DNA from: Heliocidaris erythrogramma
Lineage: Eukaryota; Echinodermata; Echinoidea; Camarodonta; Echinometridae
Assembly: GCA_025617745.1 (NCBI GenBank)
Contig: CM046863.1
Span: 14,512,875-14,576,874, forward strand
Length of the DNA: 64,000 nucleotides
Direction of reading: 5' to 3'
Shown piece by piece: positions 57,581 to 64,000 of the stretch. Under the pieces are notes generated by a model. The model worked only from the letters and a program-made list of their open reading frames with translations, did no database searches and had not been told where the DNA came from. Numbering within the stretch: position 1 is the first letter of the stretch; every line of letters begins with the position of its first letter. A program made the position numbers and the translations under genes.

Positions 57581-57590
57581 CGAAAAAGAG
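54901..57590. other. No gene seen; low-complexity and homopolymer tracts
   Basis: CAT/ATC-rich low complexity at 55170-55345; (TA)n at 56428-56452; G21 at 56468-56488; (CA)n and (TA)n at 57470-57577. ORFs spanning these tracts are spurious. No host exon was identified. Confidence 0.55.
57470..57577. repeat. (CA)n/(TA)n microsatellite cluster
   Basis: Alternating ACACAC and TATATA runs, the longest a (TA)n of ~34 bp at 57543-57576. Confidence 0.85.
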
Positions 57591-57639
57591 AGATGATAAC
57601 GAAGCTTTTCGACCTGCACTCATCAGGTTATCCCGCAGG

Positions 57640-58735
57640 TATATAACAAATTACAAGAAATCAACTATATTATACTTGATGAACCCGGACGCAACCAAGA
57701 CGCCGTAATTTCAGAACAATCGCAAATATTGGACGAACTCCTTTTGTCGGCATATCTTTGTGCGCAAGCTGGATTGTTCAGCAAATGGAGACCAATCGCT
57801 GAATCGCATTTGGCTATATTTGGTCTGTTAGCGTGCATTTCAGATTTGCAGGCACGGACGGGCTGCGTGCGCTGATTGGTTGTACGGTTCCGAATAGTCG
57901 AGGGGACGTGTTGTTTAATGCGATAAGCCAACCGCTGAGAAGTACGGCCCACGTACCTGGCATCGCACCGGCACTGAAATTGGTAAATAACATTACTCAA
58001 GTGGGGGGGGGGGGGGGGGGGGGGGGTAGTACATCCTTGCTAGTTCACGGTAGCATCCTGTTTGTAGAAAACACAATGCGTGTCGAAACCGCGTAATAGC
58101 AACGTGACACTGCGTGTTTGATCTGACTGGCGTATTTGTCAGATACCTTACCCCTCCAGGGTAGTTTGAGATACACGGGGCATTTGGCAGGTCCAAATCT
58201 GGTGTCAGATTTGGATTGTGCCTCCAGCGTCCGTGTTATGGTGCGAGATATAACATGCTCAGGGTAACCATTGTCAAGGAGAATAGTTTTGATTTTCGCG
58301 ATTTCGGGAGCTAATTTGCACTCGGAGCAAATCCTAAGGGCGCGGCACACTAAGTTTCTAATGAGCCCAATCTTGTATGAAGTTGCACTGTACGAGTCCC
58401 ATCTCGCGTATTGTCGGGTGAATGTGGGCTTGCGGTAGACGGAAGTGATAAATTTCCCATCACTGGGAGCGCATTGGACAGTTCAATCTCAAATGCGAAT
58501 TTTAGCGCGGGATGGAGCCGGTTCAGTTGTGTAAGAAAAACCTCACACGCTGCGCGGTTGTCAAAAATTGCAAACGTATCATCAACATACCGACAATACA
58601 CATGCGGGACTATATTAAGATCGGTGGCGTTCTGTAGCAGGCGCGTTTCATGAAAGCCAACAAAAATGTTAGCGAGCGCGGGCCTAATGGGAATCCCATA
58701 GCCACACCATCTATCTGTGAATACTTCGTATCATT
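57640..58735 (-). pseudogene. Second Penelope-like element, 5'-truncated
   Basis: Minus strand. Text begins at ~58730 with IPIRPALANIFVGFHE (motif B region, PALANIFV) then HVYCRYVDDTFAIF (motif C, codons 58578-58589) and FLTQLNRLHPALKFAFEIE. After a frameshift, 58350-58045 reads TRFGPAKCPVYLKLPWRG (the RT-to-endonuclease linker typical of this group). 57994-57665 holds NVIYQFQCRCDARYVGRTSQRL, a GIY-YIG-like core with Y-V-G in place of Y-I-G, and SAIGLHLLNN. A 24-G tract at 58003-58026 separates linker and GIY-YIG. Distinct from the first element in sequence. Confidence 0.8.
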
Positions 58736-61700
58736 GTTTGATAAAATAACGTGACAAAATATCGGCCTTTTCATCAATTTTAATACATTTAATTTCGATT
58801 TTGTCCTTTAACTTCCTAATCTGGCAAATCTATTATTTCAATGTCGTCTTTCACCATTCATTTACGAATGTTCCACATTATGACATGTTGCAATCGCTTT
58901 TTTTCAAAGAGTCATTCAAAGAATTATTCAAATACGTTTGAAGTAGGTCCATGGCAGGTCTGTAACGCGGGAGTGGGGGGGGGGGGGGGAGGGGTCAGAG
59001 GTTCTAACACCGCCACCCCTAAGCTGGCAAGCACAAATCTGCTTGAACAAGAACAGAATGAGCCGAAAAAATCTCCAAGTGACATCAGAATAGTGATGTT
59101 TAGGTTTAACATTTTAAAACTTTTCCATACCAACTGGCTGAGATAGGGGGGGGGGGGGGGGCGCACAGTGTGAGATATTAGGTTTTCCAGTCAATTTGAA
59201 GACTTTTCTTTTTTATTTGCTTTTGTCCTGCAACTTCATAATTTTGCACAGTCATTTATAAGGCCTAGTAAATTTACGTCTTTGGCCATTCATTTTCTGG
59301 ATTTATATTTCCTTTTGCTATCGATTTTGTCAAAGACTCAGTGTTCAACGAATTATTTAAAATCGTCACCCGCTCGTTGTAAGGTCTTGTCTATGTGACG
59401 AATTCGAATGACAATTTCTTGGAATGGACTTCCCAAAGATAGATTTGATGATATTATTTTTGCAGAGGATTGCCAGGTCGGACGAATTCGAATGAAATCT
59501 GACCAAAATGAATAGAGATACGTTGAAGTTGATTGACCATTAAACCTGTTGAATAACATTTTAATAATTAAATTCTCTTTGACATCTGACATTTGGATGA
59601 TTATCGATACCAAATAGCCTATAGGACGAAATTAAAGTGCTGCAATGATGCGTTTTGATCTTTAAAAATGTTAGCATGGTTAGTGTTAGACTGGACTGGA
59701 AATCCTGACAATTCAAGGAGATAGATTGTTTAAAACAGCATACAAAGATAACGTGGGAAGATAAGCAGTGATAAGCATTATAAAACTCAAATGAAATCTG
59801 CGGCAATGGAATATAATAGTGAAATATAGAAGCCATCTGGAAGAGAGAGAGAGAGGGGTTTTTAATGTGTCTGTTCACTTCAAAATGTACAATTGTCCCG
59901 CTCTCATGTTGCATGGAGTACTCCTGGCGGGCCCCATCCAGTCATTCAGTCCCTTAAATTATGGCCCTCTAATACAGCCTGTTCAACCGAAGTGCCATGA
60001 GAGTATCTTATAAACATCGACTTCTTGGAAACTATAATCAGAAATAACTAGATGCCCTAATATAACACTTGGGTGTTTGGAAAATAATATTTGGGAGATA
60101 GTAAAGAGCGTTTTCCGTTGTTCGCTTAGACTAATCACAAAACTTTGAAATGAGATAGTTTCAGGCAACGATGACTATGAATATTCCATAGTATGTTATT
60201 GTAATTATGTCCCTGAATATTCAATGACAATTTTCGGGCACGTTACTGCCCCATCGCATTGGCGCCCAGATATTAGGGTTAACTTTCTATAAGAGAACAA
60301 CAACAAAGTCTTCACTTCCTAAAAACTCTATTAATATGAATGATTCCTGGCAACAAGATGACAGGAAATATAGCTTTACATTTCACCTATTGGTGACTTA
60401 TGAAATAAACTTTTGCCACTTAAAAGTAAATTTTTCTTTCTCTCGCTCGCTTTGCTCTCTCGCCGTATTTTGGAATCCTACACAGTGGTAGTATATGTTG
60501 GGGCTTCATATTTAACCCACCCCTGTCAAATAATTCTGACTAGCTCGTGCCAATACCTTTGGAGGGGCACGCCAACAGATCCCCCCCCCCCCCCCACCCG
60601 CCACCCCTGCTCGGTCGCTTCGCCCCTTCAGAAAGGTCCACTTTTTCGAAAGTTGAACCCCCCCCCCCCCCACCCACCCCCGCAGAAATCCTAGTTACGG
60701 GCCTGGGGTCTCTTGATAAAGTGTTACAAGTTACACATGTCATTGGAAAGAAAAATAAAAGAACATATTAAGAAACATTAAAAAATACTGAGTGCAAGTG
60801 AAAAGAAACAAGTGAGAAGAGATTATTAAAAGGTCGAGGCGAAAACGAAATTACATGAGAAACAATTTTCAAACCTCTTTTTCCGAGGTGTTATGAAACG
60901 TGTCTACTAAAAAAGTACGGATGGGGTGCACCCCCGTTCCAAGGCGAATGGAATATGAATCAAGGACAAAAACAGAAAAAGAACAATACGTGAATAAAAA
61001 GATGAGAAGAATAAAAGCAACTCGTAGCATCTGCTTAAAACAGTTCATCATTATCCTGCGAAAATCGTTTCTGTCAGGCAGCAGTTGTAATAATTGTTTG
61101 TAATCCGTCAGGCATGGAATTGTAGACCAGCCAAACATCCAAAAAGGCTCTAGAAAGCATTTTCGGTAATGCTCGGTATCCATGCGAACTTTTTGCAAAA
61201 ATATTGAGAAATAAGGTACGGGCGGATGCAACGCGCATTTTTGCCTAAAAATGCCATTTTTGGCTCAAAATGTAAAGTTATAAACCTGATTAACATACAA
61301 TTGAATGTTGGATATTACACACACATGTATGGCGTAATGAAATTTGATTTACTCAAAATAATAGGTTGTGAAAACTACCAATATTTCAAAGTATTTTACC
61401 CAACGTAAATTTGTCATTTTAAACGCTTTTCCTTGATTAAACATATCATGTATATTGTCATGTCACACACAAATAAGAAATTATCCGATAAGGTGATAGA
61501 TAACTCATTTTATCTTATCCCAAAAGGAATGATGTATTTTTACTGGATGCGCATTTTGACTGAAAAACACTATTTGATGGTACATCTGGAGTGTACATGT
61601 ACATAAGGCCCATGTATTATCAGTGTAGTCTATGGGCCCAAAACTGAAATGTCCCCATCCTCTTAGAAATAATCTTAAATGATTTTTTTTTCTGTTAGAT

Positions 61701-61767
61701 GGGACCATTAGCCATCAGGATATGCTTCTTTGCCATAAATTAAAAGGTAGGCGTGACTACAAGGGCT
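58736..61767. other. No gene seen; several poly-G/poly-C tracts
   Basis: Unique-looking AT-rich sequence with G15 at 58975-58989, G16 at 59146-59161, C15 at 60581-60595 and C14 at 60658-60671. A 120-codon minus-strand frame at 60869-61231 contains a hydrophobic segment (FILLIFLFTYCSFSVFVL) but no family signature. Confidence 0.5.
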
Positions 61768-62424
61768 ATTACTATGGCAACGGATCAATAACAATAGAAT
61801 TTAAGAAATTGTCATGTATTCGTGATTAAGAAAGTACAAATACGCATTGTATCATTTTAGAATAATGTATGGACATTTTCTCACTTGATTAAAACCCAAA
61901 TGAGAGTTATTATTATAATAATAACAAGTGTCCATCATGCTTAAAAATGGGTGGCTGTTTCCATGGGAACAGTAAGAACAAAACTGATATCTGAGCAACA
62001 GGACACTAACGTATCATAACTTATTTTAGTAAAGGGGTGATGGATGTTTCCATTGGAACAGTAAGAACAAAACTGATATTTGAGCAACCGGACACTAACT
62101 TATCATAACTTATTTTAGTAAAGGGGTGATGGATGTTTCCATGGGAACAGTAAGAACAAAACTGATATTTCAGCAACAGGACACTAACTTATCATAACTT
62201 ATTTTAGTAAAGGGGTGATGGATGTGACTACTAAATGTATCGGCCATTACCATGGTAACACATATATTTATTGTGTTGTATTTCTAACAAAATAATGTGG
62301 TTGTTTTCAGCATGAAATAATGGTAAATATCTAATAATTTTTGCCGTCTGTTTGATTATATCAAAAATTGTAGTTAATTGGAGTAGAGCAAAATTTGATT
62401 TATAAAAACTGTTGCCATGGAAAC
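61768..62424. promoter_or_regulatory. Cluster of six X-box-like palindromes
   Basis: Six 14-mers of the form (G/A)TTNCCATGGNAAC occur at 61768 (ATTACTATGGCAAC), 61957 (GTTTCCATGGGAAC), 62046 (GTTTCCATTGGAAC), 62135 (GTTTCCATGGGAAC), 62246 (ATTACCATGGTAAC) and 62411 (GTTGCCATGGAAAC). They match the imperfect palindrome bound by RFX-family factors (X-box). Three lie in the 89-bp tandem repeat. Binding and function are unproven; the motif could simply be part of a repeat family. Confidence 0.45.
61957..62223. repeat. 89-bp tandem repeat, three units
   Basis: GTTTCCAT starts at 61957, 62046 and 62135, exactly 89 apart, each followed by AGTAAGAACAAAACTGATAT and ending TTAGTAAAGGGGTGATGGAT. Confidence 0.92.
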
Positions 62425-62552
62425 AGAATGTTAATGAAGATGAAATCTTTCAACCAATAAAAGAAATGTGACCTACCAATACAAAATAAATGTTAAACAA
62501 ACTAAATTTGAACAATATCAAATGAATGATAGCTATCAGAATCAGCTTGTTT

Positions 62553-62889
62553 GCCTTAAAAGCCAAGTACACCCAAATAATGAGTTGAGTTGAATGAATA
62601 GAGTAAAATTAAATAAACAAAAGAGTAAAAAATATCAAAATCGGATCAAAATACGAAATTTACGGCATTTTGAAGTTTTGCATTGTTTCGTAAAACAGTG
62701 ATATGCATAACATAGGCTGTATGCAAATTGGTGATCCGATGATGTCATAAGCTCACTTTCCTTTTGTATTTTATTATATGAAATACCATTTTGCCATACA
62801 TTCACAATACTTAAATTGTTATATTAAATCATATAGAACAAGATCATCGATACAAGATACATTCATGAACACTTAGTAACCCCCCCCCC

Positions 62890-62923
<34 letters not shown>

Positions 62924-63232
62924 TTCATTAATCATATCACTCAATCACTCAATGGTCATAGAAAAATAATCTCAAATTAGACATGATTATACAATTTTTC
63001 CCCAAATAAAATACAAAAGGAAAAGTGAGCTAATGACATCATCGGCTCAATAATTTGCATACAGCTCATGTTATTTATGCACATCACCGTTTCATGAAAC
63101 AATGCAAAACATTAAAATTCCATAAATGTCTCGTTTTTTATCCGATTTTTGATGAATGTTTAACCTTTTTTGGTTTAATTTTACTTTACTGATTTAAATC
63201 AATTTTGAGAGGTGAACCTGGCCTGTAAAGTT
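62553..63232. mobile_element. Fold-back element with ~235-bp arms
   Basis: The left arm (62553-62785) and inverse of the right arm (~62990-63232) share TTTTGCATTGTTTC, GCTGTATGCAAATT, CCGATGATGTCAT, AGCTCACTTT and CTTTTGTATTTTATT in order, with the outer ends similar (GCCAAGTACACC versus GGCCAGGTTCACC). The ~200-bp spacer holds C11 followed by A30 at 62880-62920. No coding. A MITE/fold-back transposon. Confidence 0.8.
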
Positions 63233-64000
63233 GGTTGCGGATGTGTTCCTCATTGGCGAAACTATTGGAAATTGAAAATTACCACACATTCCTAACTGAA
63301 CAACATTGAAGAAAACGTCAGATTCTTAATATATATAACATGAGCTTTCAATTCAAATCTTTCTAGATATTAGAAAGAAGTGTTTTGACTAAACAGTATC
63401 AAAATTGTTGCTCGCTTACAAACTGTAAAAACTGACATTAGCGCCCAACCCATCAACATTATGTCTGCATGGCTTTCATCATTTGGTCGACCACTCGAAA
63501 GTCGGTCTCGCCAAGGTATATTGATAATGTATCAAAATCATATTGAATATGTAAGAAAACCTGCCTACATGTACGTTATAGGATGGATGGGCCGATCACA
63601 TAGCAGTTTCCTATAACCGAATTGCAGTCCCAAATCTGCCCCTGGTAGTGTCCAACTATTTTATTGTACTGAAAATCGGTGAAGTCTTATCGGGCCTTTA
63701 CTGTCAAAGACACATAGCTTATGGATGATTAACCCTCTCGTTACCACAAGACTAAAATACTATTCACTTTGTACATAGTGTTGTTGACTTTGGTCCTGAT
63801 AGGGTTAAAACTCCTCTATTTTAGGCGCCTTACGAAAAGTTTTTACAGCGGCGCCGAATGATTTGGCGTGCCTGCGGAGCGGCTTTGTTCCCAACACGCC
63901 GACTGAGCGATGCGGCGGAAGTTCTAATTTATCTCGTTTAGCAGGTGGATGGCCGCAATAGCCCACACTGACATTGGGGGACAGTTTTTGAGATGGTAAT
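63233..64000. other. No gene seen
   Basis: Unique AT-rich sequence; a GC-richer patch with GGCGCCG begins near 63845. No exon or repeat recognised. Confidence 0.5.

Noticed and set aside
57351-57708. ORFs with repeated YIYI or HTHT residues
   Set aside because: Translations of (TA)n/(CA)n microsatellites.
60869-61231. 120-codon minus-strand ORF with a hydrophobic segment
   Set aside because: No domain, no splice or start context, and the hydrophobic run arises from T-rich sequence; a chance ORF is as likely.

Overview
This is a eukaryotic, AT-rich, non-coding-dominated stretch of animal genome, almost certainly from a marine invertebrate. The mixture of CR1/L2-like LINEs (one carrying a 2A peptide), Penelope-like elements, a DIRS-type element, a Ty3/gypsy element, a Tc1 transposon and a death-domain exon of the type expanded in echinoderm, hemichordate and amphioxus genomes suggests a deuterostome, most likely an echinoderm. 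That placement is inference; no mitochondrial, rRNA or clearly diagnostic host gene is present.

Layout. 1-4.3 kb: dispersed repeats, an RT fragment, a fold-back element and a ~175-bp satellite whose monomer resembles the fold-back arm. 4.5-4.8 kb: a death-domain exon on the minus strand. 5.4-7.2 kb: a GC-rich palindromic MITE abutting an intact Tc1 transposase. 7.2-23 kb: a mosaic of LINE pieces (8.1-10.8, 10.8-13.95 with 2A, 14.7-17.1, 17.4-18.95, 21.0-22.5 kb), mostly broken. 23.6-25.6 kb: a Penelope-like element with a SINE in its tail whose head looks like 7SL RNA. 28.1 kb: a small minus-strand exon whose splice phase fits the death-domain exon, suggesting that roughly 23 kb of this window is one transposon-filled intron. 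31.06-34.19 kb: a full-length single-ORF LINE with a 12-bp target duplication. 35.6-38.7 kb: MITE-like sequence and a 2.5-kb element with terminal inverted repeats and ATCGAT palindromes. 38.8-43.5 kb: a decayed DIRS-type element with an internal tandem array. 43.9-46.6 kb: a ~1.15-kb higher-order repeat containing tRNA-Thr-like sequences; two more copies of the tRNA-like unit lie inverted at 49.5-49.9 kb. 48.7-49.2 kb: an isolated GC-rich TATA promoter block. 50-52 kb: L1/Tx1-like LINE. 52.1-54.9 kb: deleted Ty3/gypsy element. 57.6-58.7 kb: second Penelope-like element. 61.8-63.2 kb: clustered X-box-like palindromes, an 89-bp tandem repeat and a 680-bp fold-back.

The only apparently intact long coding sequence is the Tc1 transposase. 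Nearly every retroelement carries visible lesions (stops, frameshifts, YADD to YADY, GDFN to GEVN, recombinase HxxR to HxxK, internal deletions). The host-gene content I can support is limited to two candidate exons. All family assignments come from reading motifs by eye; no alignment or database search was run.
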